A stretch of DNA of 43,615 nt from NCBI GenBank assembly GCA_002315505.1, contig DCGX01000015.1, positions 1 through 43,615 on the forward strand. The letters are read 5' to 3'. The position numbers were made by a program, and so were the translations under genes. The notes under the pieces were generated by a model that was not told where the DNA came from, did not search any database, and was given only the letters and a program-made list of their open reading frames with translations. This stretch comes from Ruminococcaceae bacterium UBA1767 (GTDB lineage Bacteria; Bacillota; Clostridia; Oscillospirales; Acutalibacteraceae). Shown piece by piece: positions 1 to 7,130 of the stretch (positions within the stretch are counted from its first letter, which is position 1; every line of letters begins with the position of its first letter).

Positions 1-659
1 ACTGTAGGTCTCCAACCCATGTGGCGTTTTCTACCGGCATTACCGATTTTAACGTTTTCATGATCAACGTTACCAACCTGACCGATAGTTGCCATACAAC
101 CAACTGGAACTTTACGAAGCTCGCCTGATGGGAGTCTGAGGAGAGCATAATCGCCTTCCTTAGCCATAAGCTGTGCAGCGTTACCGGCAGCTCTTGCAAG
201 CTGACCGCCGCGGCCCGGATAAAGCTCTACATTGTGGATAAATGTACCTGTTGGGATATTTACGAGCGGCAGTGCGTTGCCCGGCTTGATATCAGCATCT
301 GGGCCTGCCATAACCTTGTCACCAACTGCAAGACCTGCAGGAGCAAGGATGTAGCTCTTCTCGCCGTCCTCATACTTGATGAGAGCGATGTGAGCTGAAC
401 GGTTCGGGTCGTACTCGAGGCTGATAACTTCAGCAACAACATCGAACTTTGAACGCTTGAAATCGATTACACGGTACTTTCTGCGGTTTGCGCCACCACG
501 ATGACGTACTGTAATGCGACCATAGCTGTTACGACCTGACTTATTTTTGAGCGGTTCGAGGAGGCTTCTTTCAGGAGCAACCTTTGAAAGCTCTGAATAA
601 TCTGTAACCGACATATTTCTGCGAGAGTTTGAAGTCGGCTTATAGACCTTGATCGACAT
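1..659 (-). CDS. rplB: 50S ribosomal protein L2 (partial, 3' end beyond window)
   Basis: Ribosomal protein L2 binds 23S rRNA in the large subunit and is needed for peptidyl transferase activity and subunit joining. The minus-strand reading starts with ATG at 657-659 (MSIKVYKPTSNSRRN) and continues through the conserved RHRGGANRRKYR and GRGGQLARAAGN stretches to a GNAGRKRHMGWRPT motif at the window edge. About 219 codons of the usual 275 or so are visible; the loss is only the window boundary. It is the fifth gene of the S10 operon, about 80 bases after rplW, with an AGGAGTGTGAATTAA ribosome-binding region before the start. Confidence 0.97.
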   Translation of the reverse strand, partial: MSIKVYKPTSNSRRNMSVTDYSELSKVAPERSLLEPLKNKSGRNSYGRITVRHRGGANRRKYRVIDFKRSKFDVVAEVISLEYDPNRSAHIALIKYEDGEKSYILAPAGLAVGDKVMAGPDADIKPGNALPLVNIPTGTFIHNVELYPGRGGQLARAAGNAAQLMAKEGDYALLRLPSGELRKVPVGCMATIGQVGNVDHENVKIGNAGRKRHMGWRPT

Positions 660-739
660 TTAATTCACACTCCTTTAAGTGGCTTAGCGGAGTATGTCGA
701 ACTCCATACATTACCACCGGAATAAAAACGATTTTTGAA

Positions 740-1036
740 TTACATCATACCATCGAAGAATTCGATAGTCTTAGAGTCCTCTGTAAGAGTAACGATTGCC
801 TTTTTCCAAGCAGGTGTATAACCCTGTGAAACGCCCTGTCTGCGGAGCTTACCGAGGCAGTTGATTGTGTTAACCTTTGCTACCTTAACGCCGAAAAGCT
901 CTTCAACAGCTTTAGCAATCTCAATCTTGTTTGCTTTCTTGTCAACTGAGAAGGTGTACTTCTTATCAGCTGTACCAAGCATACTTTCTTCTGTGATGAT
1001 AGGACGGAGGATGATTTCCTGTGCTAACTTACTCAT
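740..1036 (-). CDS. rplW: 50S ribosomal protein L23
   Basis: L23 sits at the peptide exit tunnel and docks trigger factor and SRP. The 98-residue product has the family start (LAQEIILRPIITEES), the central AVEELFGVKVAKVNT block and the basic loop GKLRRQGVSQGYTPAWKKA. Length is normal. Its ATG overlaps the TGA of rplD in an ATGA arrangement (1033-1036), so the two are probably translationally coupled. Confidence 0.98.
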   Translation of the reverse strand: MSKLAQEIILRPIITEESMLGTADKKYTFSVDKKANKIEIAKAVEELFGVKVAKVNTINCLGKLRRQGVSQGYTPAWKKAIVTLTEDSKTIEFFDGMM

Positions 1037-1656
1037 GCATATACCTCCTCAATCTTTGCAACGCCGTCTTTAAGAACGAGCATTGTGTCACAATTAAGAA
1101 TGTCATAAACATTCAATGTGTTAACGGTTGAAACCTTAACGCCTGCAATGTTTCTTGCACTTCTGTAGAGAACATCGTTGTTCTCAGGAAGAACAAGGAG
1201 AACCTTCTTGCCTGTTTCGAGAGCTGCAAGAACCTTTGCAACTTCCTTAGTCTTGATTGCGTCAAGCTTAAGGTCATCAAGAACTACAAGTTCCTCAGCA
1301 GCAACCTTTGAAGAGAAAGCTGACTTCATAGCGAGTCTTCTTACCTTCTTGTTGATTGAGAAACCATACTCTCTTGGCTTAGGACCATGAGCGATACCAC
1401 CGTGTGTCCACTGCGGAGCTCTTGTAGAACCCTGACGAGCACGGCCTGTACCCTTCTGCTTCCATGGCTTCTTGCCACCGCCGCTAACCTCTGAGCGTGT
1501 ACGGGTTGACTGTGTGCCCTGACGCTGATTTGCCAAATAGTTAACTACGCAAAGGTGCATAGCATAAGCATTCGGCTCGATTCCGAAAACTGTCTCTGCG
1601 AGAGCGATGTCGGAAACCTTTTTACCGTTCATATCGAATACTGATACATTAGGCAT
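1033..1656 (-). CDS. rplD: 50S ribosomal protein L4
   Basis: L4 is a large-subunit protein lining the exit tunnel; in several bacteria it is also the repressor of the S10 operon. The 207-residue product has the extended tunnel loop with the conserved SGGGKKPWKQKGTGRARQGS and GGIAHGPKPREY segments (about residues 58-100). It lies 19 bases after rplC. If the structured leader upstream of rpsJ is an autoregulatory site, L4 is the most likely ligand by analogy with other bacteria; that part is inference. Confidence 0.98.
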   Translation of the reverse strand: MPNVSVFDMNGKKVSDIALAETVFGIEPNAYAMHLCVVNYLANQRQGTQSTRTRSEVSGGGKKPWKQKGTGRARQGSTRAPQWTHGGIAHGPKPREYGFSINKKVRRLAMKSAFSSKVAAEELVVLDDLKLDAIKTKEVAKVLAALETGKKVLLVLPENNDVLYRSARNIAGVKVSTVNTLNVYDILNCDTMLVLKDGVAKIEEVYA

Positions 1657-1675
1657 ACTTTAAACACTCCTTCCG

Positions 1676-2308
1676 TTACGCTTTCTTGGCATCGGCAATA
1701 ACAACGATTCCGCCCTTAGGACCCGGAATAGCGCCCTTAACAGCGATGAGGTTGTTCTCGACGTCAACCTTAGCAATAATCAAATTCTGAACTGTGGTGC
1801 GGTCTACACCGTAGTGACCTGCGAGCTTCTTGCCCTTGTAAACACGAGATGGTGTTGAACAAGCGCCCAAAGAACCAGCATGTCTTGCAACAGGACCTGT
1901 ACCGTGTGACTCTCTGAGTCTGGAGAAGTTCCAGCGCTTGATTGAGCCTGCTGTACCGTGACCTTTGCTTGTGCCGATAACGTCAACTTTGTCGCCTACT
2001 GCGAATACGTCAGCTTTAAGAATGTCGCCTACGTTAACATCAGCGATGTTTTCAAGACGGAACTCCTTGAGTACCTTCTTAGGAGCAACATTGTTCTTTG
2101 CAAAGTGACCCTTCATTGGCTTTGTGACCTTCTGAGCCTTAACATCGCCGAAACCAACCTGAACAGCTTCATAGCCGTCATTCTCGATTGTCTTCTTCTG
2201 AGCGATTACGCAAGGACCAGCTTCAACGACTGTTACAGGGATTACGTTACCCTTCTCGTCGAAGATTTGTGTCATACCGATTTTCTTTCCGATAAGACCT
2301 TTTTTCAT
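1676..2308 (-). CDS. rplC: 50S ribosomal protein L3
   Basis: L3 is an early-assembling large-subunit protein near the peptidyl transferase centre. The product starts MKKGLIGKKIGMTQIF and contains the family signature around FSRLRESHGTGPVARHAGS and the C-terminal VKGAIPGPKGG. I place the start at ATG 2306-2308 because an AGGAGGAAAACC ribosome-binding site lies just upstream. An in-frame start 14 codons earlier would bury that site inside the gene and add residues with no family counterpart. Length (210 aa) is normal. Confidence 0.97.
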   Translation of the reverse strand: MKKGLIGKKIGMTQIFDEKGNVIPVTVVEAGPCVIAQKKTIENDGYEAVQVGFGDVKAQKVTKPMKGHFAKNNVAPKKVLKEFRLENIADVNVGDILKADVFAVGDKVDVIGTSKGHGTAGSIKRWNFSRLRESHGTGPVARHAGSLGACSTPSRVYKGKKLAGHYGVDRTTVQNLIIAKVDVENNLIAVKGAIPGPKGGIVVIADAKKA

Positions 2309-2368
2309 ATGGTTTTCCTCCTTATAGGTTATTGGTTGGCTTTGTGCCAACTTGACCTGTAGCGTAGA

Positions 2369-2680
2369 TTAAAGTTTGATTTCGATTTCTACGCCTGCAG
2401 GAAGCTCAAGACCTCTCAAAGCATCAACTGTCTTAGCTGATGGTCTGATGATGTCGATAAGCCTTTTGTGTGTGCGCTGTTCGAACTGCTCTCTGGAGTC
2501 CTTATACTTGTGAACAGCACGAAGGATTGTAACAACTTCTTTCTCAGTCGGAAGTGGAACAGGACCTGAAACCTGAGCGCCTGTGCGCTTTGCAGTCTCA
2601 ACGATCTTCTCTGCAGCCTTATCAACGAGATTGTGGTCATAACCCTTTAATCTGATTCTGATTTTTCCCTTAACTGCCAT
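2369..2680 (-). CDS. rpsJ: 30S ribosomal protein S10
   Basis: S10 is a small-subunit head protein that also partners NusB in antitermination. The 103-residue product has the typical start (KIRIRLKGYDHNLVDKAAEKI) and the KRLIDIIRPSAKTVDAL segment. It is the first gene of the S10 operon, preceded by an AAGGAGG site, and the 300 bases upstream form a structured leader with a strong promoter. Confidence 0.98.
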   Translation of the reverse strand: MAVKGKIRIRLKGYDHNLVDKAAEKIVETAKRTGAQVSGPVPLPTEKEVVTILRAVHKYKDSREQFEQRTHKRLIDIIRPSAKTVDALRGLELPAGVEIEIKL

Positions 2681-2981
2681 GATTTTGCCTCCTTAAAAAG
2701 TTTGGCGGGCATCGTTTAAAACCTAACTTGCAACGTGTCCGGGTGTTTCTACCCTCCACATTTAAAAACCGGAAATGGGTTAGTTTCCGGGAAAGTGCAT
2801 TTAAGTCTTAAACGCACATACGTACGCAGATTCGCTAAGGGATAGCGAACCCGTTTCGTAGGTTATTAGATCGCCCGGTTTTAAATCGGACATACTCCGT
2901 GAAAATTCCCGACCTCTACGGGTCGCCACCTCTCACATCAACGCATATCTACGCATTTCACTACATAATAATATAGCATGC
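2681..2981 (-). promoter_or_regulatory. structured 5' leader of the S10 operon
   Basis: About 300 non-coding bases lie between the promoter and rpsJ, and the sequence folds into several strong hairpins: 2910-2914 with 2921-2925, 2831-2837 with 2843-2849, 2795-2805 with 2807-2817, and 2769-2775 with 2784-2790 (CCGGAAA/TTTCCGG). In the operon direction the last one is followed by GGTTTTTAAATG, so it could act as an attenuator about 90 bases before rpsJ. Position and structure fit an autoregulatory ribosomal-protein leader, but I cannot identify the ligand-binding fold. Confidence 0.6.
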
Positions 2982-2987
2982 TCTAGT

Positions 2988-3016
2988 ATGATACCACACA
3001 CTTTTAGAAAAATCAA
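2988..3016 (-). promoter_or_regulatory. promoter of the S10 operon
   Basis: On the minus strand TTGATT (3011-3016) and TATCAT (2988-2993) are separated by 17 bases, with a TGG extension just before the -10 element (extended -10). This is a near-consensus sigma-A promoter about 300 bases before rpsJ and would produce the long leader. Confidence 0.7.
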
Positions 3017-3090
3017 GCATTTTTCACAAATTTTTTAAAAAAATTTTGGCTATTCCAACATTCAGGAACAGCCATATACTATATATATTA

Positions 3091-3858
3091 TTATTTAAAG
3101 AAATGCATCAGTTTGTACCCAATACCTATGATTTTTCTGTAAAAATGCTTGCTTAAAAAGTTTATATCAAAGAAGCCGATTTTCACTAAAAAGTTCAGAA
3201 ATCCGTATTCACGTGTGTAATTCTCGCCTGTTGTGCCGCAAACGCCCTCAATATACGGATAAGTGCGGAATGCCCTGAACTTAACATTTTTATTTACTAT
3301 TACATTATACATAGCGGTTTCAATGTCAATGCCTTCTGCTTCGTTGCACATAGCTTTGACACAACTGAACTTTTCAAGATACTCTGCCGTATTCATCTGA
3401 AACACAACCGAGTAGCACCAGCCTCTGTCCTCACGGATAACAAAGCGATTTGCGTTCCTGTGCTTTTTGCACATCTTATCAAGATTTCTGACGAAAACTC
3501 TGCCCGTGCATTTGACAAAATACTCTTCATTTTTTGCAAGCTCGCTTTTGCGAAGCCCCTGTTCAATGCAATCTGCTTCGCCGTAGGATTTTCCGAGAGT
3601 AATTGTTTTCTGAATATCTGTTGTAATACGAACAATTTCAAATTCCGCATTGTGCTTATTTGCAAGAGCCTGCATTTCCTCAATCGGGAAAGCATACCCC
3701 GAATTCTCCACAAAAACAACACTTGAAAACATATCAAGCGAAATGTATTTCCTGATTGAGTCAACATACTGACCGAGTCTTTCTTCGGCAGAGGTAACCT
3801 TTACGTTGGTATTATTGAACACAGCAGGGTCAATAGTACCCGTCAACAGCAAGAGCAT
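3091..3858 (-). CDS. unknown protein resembling surface-polysaccharide cluster proteins
   Basis: I do not recognise a characterised family. The 255-residue product starts with a hydrophobic LLLLTGTI strand, then QYVDSIRKYI, FVENSGYAF, LGKSYGEADCIEQGL and KCTGRVFVRNL. This order of motifs (LLTG, QY, FVENSGY, K-YGE, K-TGR) resembles, from memory, uncharacterised glycosyltransferase-like proteins in capsule and wall-polysaccharide clusters. There is no membrane segment; the C-terminus is basic and aromatic. It is transcribed alone from its own promoter, divergently from spoVT. The GT-like reading is a weak inference. Confidence 0.5.
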   Translation of the reverse strand: MLLLLTGTIDPAVFNNTNVKVTSAEERLGQYVDSIRKYISLDMFSSVVFVENSGYAFPIEEMQALANKHNAEFEIVRITTDIQKTITLGKSYGEADCIEQGLRKSELAKNEEYFVKCTGRVFVRNLDKMCKKHRNANRFVIREDRGWCYSVVFQMNTAEYLEKFSCVKAMCNEAEGIDIETAMYNVIVNKNVKFRAFRTYPYIEGVCGTTGENYTREYGFLNFLVKIGFFDINFLSKHFYRKIIGIGYKLMHFFK

Positions 3859-3880
3859 CCTGTCACCACCTTTACATCAT

Positions 3881-3909
3881 ATATTATATTAAAAAGATAA
3901 ATATGTCAA
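3881..3909 (-). promoter_or_regulatory. promoter of the gene at 3091-3858
   Basis: TTGACA (3904-3909) and TAATAT (3881-3886) on the minus strand with a 17-base spacer, about 23 bases before the start codon. It overlaps the candidate sigma-G promoter of spoVT on the other strand. Confidence 0.65.
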
Positions 3910-3927
3910 TTTTATATTTACATTATA
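3898..3927 (+). promoter_or_regulatory. candidate sigma-G type promoter of spoVT
   Basis: TAAATA (3898-3903) and CATTATA (3921-3927) are separated by 17 bases. CATTATA fits the forespore sigma-G -10 consensus exactly, and TAAATA differs from TGAATA at one position. In Bacillus, spoVT is sigma-G dependent, so the match is biologically plausible. In AT-rich DNA such matches also arise by chance. Confidence 0.4.
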
Positions 3928-3998
3928 ATACGAATAAATTTCAAACACTTACAAACAATAGAAATGCAAACGAAATATTCAAAGGGAGTTAATATAAA

Positions 3999-4532
3999 AT
4001 GAAAGCAACGGGAATTGTCAGAAGAATTGACGACCTCGGACGAGTTGTAATTCCGAAGGAAATCCGAAGAACAATGCACATTAAGGAAGGTGCCCCGCTT
4101 GAAATCTTCACTGATACCGAGGGCGGTGTTATTTTTAAGAAGTATTCTCCAATCAGTGAATTATCCGACGTTACGGAAAATTATGCCGATGTGCTTTACA
4201 GAAGTGTGAACACACCTGTATTAATCTGTGACAGAGATCACGTAATTTCCTGCGCAGGTATTTCAAAGAAGGATTTTCTCAACAAGCGAATTTCATCTGA
4301 GCTTGAAAAAATTATGGAGGAGAGAAAGCTCTTCACAGGTGACGTGAATAATCAGCTGTTTCCGATTGAAGACGTTAGCTATGCCGCTTCGATAGCTGCA
4401 CCGATTTTAAGCAGCGGTGATGTGCTCGGTGCAGTTGTATTTCTCCGGAGCGACGGCACAAAGATTTCTTCAACCGAAACAAAGCTCGCACAGGTATCCG
4501 CATCTTTCATCGGCAGACAGATGGAGGAATAG
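3999..4532 (+). CDS. spoVT: stage V sporulation protein T, AbrB-like regulator
   Basis: SpoVT is a forespore transcription regulator that tunes sigma-G dependent genes. Residues 1-50 form the swapped-hairpin AbrB DNA-binding domain (MKATGIVRRIDDLGRVVIPK), which is nearly invariant among SpoVT proteins. Residues 55-177 form the GAF-like domain (NTPVLICDRDHVIS, AAPILSSGDVLGAVVFL). The length of 177 aa is that of the Bacillus protein. An AAAGGGAG site precedes the ATG. It is monocistronic, ending in a strong terminator, with a candidate sigma-G promoter upstream. It marks the organism as an endospore former or a recent descendant of one. Confidence 0.93.
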   Translation: MKATGIVRRIDDLGRVVIPKEIRRTMHIKEGAPLEIFTDTEGGVIFKKYSPISELSDVTENYADVLYRSVNTPVLICDRDHVISCAGISKKDFLNKRISSELEKIMEERKLFTGDVNNQLFPIEDVSYAASIAAPILSSGDVLGAVVFLRSDGTKISSTETKLAQVSASFIGRQMEE

Positions 4533-4533
4533 T

Positions 4534-4566
4534 AAAAACAAGGTCACACTCGATGACCTTGTTTTT
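4534..4566. terminator. bidirectional terminator between spoVT and the convergent gene
   Basis: AAAAACAAGGTCA pairs with TGACCTTGTTTTT around a 7-base loop. It follows the spoVT stop directly and overlaps the stop codon of the convergent gene at 4565, so it can serve both strands. Confidence 0.85.
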
Positions 4567-5194
4567 ATTTATATTTCTTTTCAATTTTCTTCGATTTTAC
4601 TATTACATATATAATGTATACAATGCATCCGATTGTAACCGCCGCAGAACCGATTGTCCACGGCAGAGTCATCGTTCTGTCACTGATTTTGACAGGTGCT
4701 CCGCTGAGGATTCCGTAAAATCCGTAAATCGAAATTACAAGAAAAACAACCGCACCGATTCCGACAGGGATAAATGCTTCCTTGAGTTGATTCCTTGAGA
4801 ATCTTTTTCGGGTTTCGATATTTGAAAAGTTTTCGTTTGTACTTTTCAGTTCACCGCCGCTAAGCTCAACCATGTAACCCGAAAAGACGGCATCAAGTCC
4901 GATTTTACTCTGTGCGGTCACCTTGCTTCTCACGGTTGCAACGCATTTGCCCGAGCTGACATTAATTTCAAAAATCCCATCAAGCTGGTACACTTCGCTT
5001 TCTTCACCCTTCAGCGGATGTGAATCCTCCGCCACTCCACGCACAGTACGTGTGCGGTGAACAATAAGAGTATGCACACCCTTTTCGATATTCTCAATCG
5101 TTAATTTTTCGTCCTCCTGTACGGCATAATCCTCTCCGTCAATAAGCACGGTAATCAAGTCATCGGACAAATTATCAATTCTCAGGCTCGACAT
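4565..5194 (-). CDS. hypothetical protein with beta-rich N-terminus and two C-terminal membrane helices
   Basis: I do not recognise this 209-residue protein. The first ~135 residues alternate short beta-type stretches (VLIDGEDYAVQEDEKLTIENI, KGVHTLIVHRTRTV), like proteins that present a PEGA-type or jelly-roll sheet. Two hydrophobic helices follow at about residues 145-167 and 178-202, and the tail is basic (KSKKIEKKYK). This suggests a membrane-anchored protein with its larger domain on one face. No signal peptide is seen. The start has an AGGAAGGG site. It stands alone, downstream of the aconitase X terminator. Confidence 0.7.
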   Translation of the reverse strand: MSSLRIDNLSDDLITVLIDGEDYAVQEDEKLTIENIEKGVHTLIVHRTRTVRGVAEDSHPLKGEESEVYQLDGIFEINVSSGKCVATVRSKVTAQSKIGLDAVFSGYMVELSGGELKSTNENFSNIETRKRFSRNQLKEAFIPVGIGAVVFLVISIYGFYGILSGAPVKISDRTMTLPWTIGSAAVTIGCIVYIIYVIVKSKKIEKKYK

Positions 5195-5215
5195 TATATT
5201 TCCCTTCCTAAAAAT

Positions 5216-5238
5216 AAAGGCTGCCTTTCGACAGCCTC
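5216..5238 (-). terminator. terminator after the aconitase X genes
   Basis: In the minus direction AGGCTGTC pairs with GGCAGCCT around a GAAA tetraloop and is followed by TTATTTTT. It lies between the small-subunit stop and the next gene. Confidence 0.8.
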
Positions 5239-5252
5239 AGTTTTAATTTTGT

Positions 5253-5717
5253 TTAGCCAATAGTAACTGTTCCGTCTTCAGCAACAGTAATCTTGTCGCC
5301 ATCCTTAACTGCGTCAAGGAATTCCTGGCCAAGACAATCTACAACAGGCATCGGGCTGTCTGTCCATACTGCTGAAAGAACTGCACCTGCTGCTGCAAGT
5401 GAGTCGATATGCTCTGAGAAGAGAAGGCATGAAGGACTCTTGCCGAGTGCCTTTGCACAGTAAAGAACCATACCGCCTGTGGTTGAACCGATTGTCTGCG
5501 GAAGGCAGAGAGCCTTGTTGAGCATCGGCTTACCAAAGAGGTCCTTATTGTTCTGGTCACCACATTCTGTATTCTTGTACTTGCTGCCGAGAATAGGAAT
5601 TTCTCCATACTGAAGTGCACTCTGGAAAGAGGCAAGCGTATTAAAGCCACTGTGCGAAACAAGTGCTTCGGCAGTACATTTGCCGGCTACAACCGGACGA
5701 CCTTTAAACTGTTTCAT
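5253..5717 (-). CDS. aconitase X small subunit (swivelling domain, DUF126)
   Basis: This 154-residue protein corresponds to the swivelling domain that is fused to or paired with the catalytic subunit in aconitase X enzymes. Visible family features are the start FKGRPVVAGKCTAEALVSHSG, the PQTIGSTTGGMVL segment and the SAVWTDSPMPVVDCLG segment. It starts one base after the large-subunit stop, so the two chains are almost certainly made together. Known aconitase X enzymes act as cis-3-hydroxy-L-proline dehydratases in bacteria or mevalonate-5-phosphate dehydratases in archaea. Which reaction applies here cannot be told from the sequence. Confidence 0.9.
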   Translation of the reverse strand: MKQFKGRPVVAGKCTAEALVSHSGFNTLASFQSALQYGEIPILGSKYKNTECGDQNNKDLFGKPMLNKALCLPQTIGSTTGGMVLYCAKALGKSPSCLLFSEHIDSLAAAGAVLSAVWTDSPMPVVDCLGQEFLDAVKDGDKITVAEDGTVTIG

Positions 5718-5718
5718 A

Positions 5719-7017
5719 TTACTTTACCCCCTTTGTGATGATTGCAAGAATCTCTTCGCTCTTGTAATAACGAGAAGTTGTATATGTACGGAGCTTGTTA
5801 GAGTTTGTTATAACAGGCATCTTCTTTGCAAGAGGATTGTTCATATACATAAGAGGACAAATATAGCTGAGAACTACGCCTGTAGCCTTGAGCTTTGCAG
5901 CATACGGAGTCTTGTTGAACTGCTCAATAACACCCGGTGCAGCTGTGAATACTGTAGGAATTGAAACCTTGCTCAGACCGTTCTTCTTAAGTCCGTTTGC
6001 AACATTGTCTGTCCACTCCTTGAGCTGTGCGAGTGAAAGATGAGGACAACCTACGAAGCAGAGCTTCGGTGTGGCATTCTTGTCTGCCCACATAACAGGA
6101 TAATTCTTGTAAACTCTTTCAAGCTCAGCATCGTCGATAACATATGTCTTTGCGCCATCAGCGATAATGCTCTCGCCCTGCTCAACTGCTTCCGGAGTAA
6201 GATTTTCGATATGATAAAGACCAACAGCACCGTTTGAAGCTGTTGCAGCACCGAAGTCCTTGAGGTAAGCACAAGTATCACCATCAAGCTCTGTGCCAAT
6301 CCACTTATCAAGACCCTTAACAAACGGAACGTCCTCCATAACCTTCATACCGATTGCAGAACCGAGAATCTGTGCCTCAGGCTTCTTTGTTGTCTTAACT
6401 TCAACAATCCATGTAGCCTTTCTGCCTTCCTCAGTAAGAAGTCCGAAATAAGGAACAAATCCTACGATTGAACCGAAGAGCTCAATGATACCTGAGTTAC
6501 GGTTACATTTTGCACCGAGAACTGAGTTAGCATATACAACAGCAGAAGACTCAGCCCATGAAAGAACATCGCCCTTGTTCGGCTTGTTGCCAACCTCATC
6601 CATATAGCAGGTACAAGTGTATGCTTTGCTGTCAACAAGACCGAGCTTCTTAAGCTGAGCATCGTACTCATCCTGAACAGAATACATAAACTTGTTAAAT
6701 ACGAAATTTTTGAGAAAATCTGACGGAACATTTTTGTCAAGCGGTTTCGGGTCAACAGAGAATTTCTGACCTGAAATTGCACCACCGTCAATAAGTGTGT
6801 CCATAAGCTCATAAACCGGCTTCATAACGCCGAGACCGAAGCTGGTAACAAGATGTCCCATTTTGCTTGTTACAGGAACCATTTTAGGAGCACCGAAAGC
6901 ATCGCCGTACAATACAAGGGTCTTCATAACCTTTGCCATTGTTTCTCCCTTTGAACCGTGAAGAATAGCGGCTTGTTCCTCAGTAAGCTCCATTTTATAA
7001 TTGAAGTTTTCATTCAT
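5719..7017 (-). CDS. aconitase X catalytic subunit (DUF521)
   Basis: This 432-residue protein is the Fe-S dehydratase subunit of aconitase X. Key motifs are TCTCYMDEVGNKP (about 134-146), the signature WAESSAVVYANSVLGAKCNR (about 154-173) and a late FVGCPHLSL stretch carrying a probable cluster cysteine. Length fits the two-subunit form. The start follows an AAAGGAGGC site. With the small subunit it forms a two-gene operon with its own promoter and terminator. There is no proline racemase, hydroxyproline transporter or mevalonate gene nearby to fix the substrate. Confidence 0.92.
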   Translation of the reverse strand: MNENFNYKMELTEEQAAILHGSKGETMAKVMKTLVLYGDAFGAPKMVPVTSKMGHLVTSFGLGVMKPVYELMDTLIDGGAISGQKFSVDPKPLDKNVPSDFLKNFVFNKFMYSVQDEYDAQLKKLGLVDSKAYTCTCYMDEVGNKPNKGDVLSWAESSAVVYANSVLGAKCNRNSGIIELFGSIVGFVPYFGLLTEEGRKATWIVEVKTTKKPEAQILGSAIGMKVMEDVPFVKGLDKWIGTELDGDTCAYLKDFGAATASNGAVGLYHIENLTPEAVEQGESIIADGAKTYVIDDAELERVYKNYPVMWADKNATPKLCFVGCPHLSLAQLKEWTDNVANGLKKNGLSKVSIPTVFTAAPGVIEQFNKTPYAAKLKATGVVLSYICPLMYMNNPLAKKMPVITNSNKLRTYTTSRYYKSEEILAIITKGVK

Positions 7018-7067
7018 AGGATTTTGCCTCCTTTAATTTTCAGTTATACAACATAACTATTTATTAA

Positions 7068-7096
7068 ATTATATACTAATATTTTCTGCAATGCAA
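7068..7096 (-). promoter_or_regulatory. promoter of the aconitase X operon
   Basis: Minus strand TTGCAT (7091-7096), 17-base spacer, perfect TATAAT (7068-7073), about 50 bases before the large-subunit start. Confidence 0.7.
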
Positions 7097-7130
7097 GTAT
7101 CTTTGATAAAAAAGAAACGAATGGTTATAC

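Noticed and set aside
260..442. Short open frame on the minus strand inside rplB
   Set aside because: It is out of frame with the clear L2 reading and encodes a Ser/Leu-rich shadow with no family features.
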